Below are positions 63,880-64,000 of a stretch of 64,000 nt of DNA, one piece after another. Positions within the stretch are counted from its first letter, which is position 1. Every line of letters begins with the position of its first letter. The stretch lies in the NCBI GenBank assembly GCA_015179125.1, contig WHVA01000048.1, positions 248,001-312,000 on the forward strand, read 5' to 3'. A program made the translations under genes and the position numbers. This stretch comes from Gautieria morchelliformis. Lineage: Eukaryota > Basidiomycota > Agaricomycetes > Gomphales > Gomphaceae. The notes beneath the pieces were generated by a model. The model was given only the letters and a program-made list of their open reading frames with translations. It made no database searches and was not told the origin of the DNA.

Positions 63880-64000
63880 ACACCTCGTAACGTCCCTTTT
63901 ATATCTATGCCACTTTTAACTGATTGCTAACCCATTAGTTGTTACCACTTGCACTCTCCCTACCGACTCTGGCTCTTCACATATGCTCTTCAATGACCTA
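63880..64000. other. Downstream of HTH-CENPB gene
   Basis: No gene seen; 3' untranslated sequence or the start of the next intergenic region. Confidence 0.4.

Overview
The window reads as a repeat-rich piece of an Agaricomycete (basidiomycete mushroom-lineage) nuclear genome. The evidence is intron-split genes with 40-90 nt GT-AG introns, Plavaka-type (CACTA) transposase sequence, a membrane-protein family known from basidiomycetes, HTH-CENPB proteins, and Ty3/gypsy, Ty1/copia and Tad-like LINE elements. There is no operon structure and no bacterial or viral genome.

Layout, left to right. 1-2450: decayed copia element with an inserted block that carries 14 TGACTCA-type motifs. 3141-7948: two convergent, about 91 % identical genes for serine palmitoyltransferase subunit 2 (LCB2). 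8677-8993: ankyrin-repeat relic. 10776-11567: small membrane protein. 12304-14268: three-exon QTRT2-like gene (queuine tRNA-ribosyltransferase accessory subunit). 14319-19047: copy A of a dispersed repeat that carries a conserved upstream region and an unknown coding exon. 19557-23380: copia relic, solo LTR, an unclassified 1,066-bp insertion and further modules of the same repeat. 23849-34668: Tad-like LINE on the minus strand, split by a copia element (24121-29440) and by a 1,449-bp TG...CA insertion (30411-31859). 34670-45180: gypsy element 2, split by an intact chromovirus (35099-41345) whose two 480-bp LTRs look identical. 45183-48754: 5'-truncated gypsy element 3. 48755-51322: copy B of the dispersed repeat, with a hAT-type MITE inside it and four fold-back palindromes. 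51403-52590: multi-exon membrane protein. 53232-60560: Plavaka transposon interrupted by a 4,017-bp pogo-like element (55617-59633). 61191-63879: HTH-CENPB gene whose 3' half contains a nine-fold tandem array of an intron-containing 109-bp unit.

Host functions visible are sphingolipid synthesis (LCB2), tRNA queuosine modification (QTRT2) and integral membrane proteins of unknown role. More than half of the sequence is transposable-element DNA. Exact target-site duplications let much of the nesting order be read. Many otherwise conserved element reading frames are broken by single TGA codons at positions where arginine is expected, as CpG-directed C-to-T mutation would produce.

The most unusual structures are the near-perfect short-spacer palindromes in the dispersed repeat family, the intron-bearing minisatellite, and the inverted LCB2 pair.
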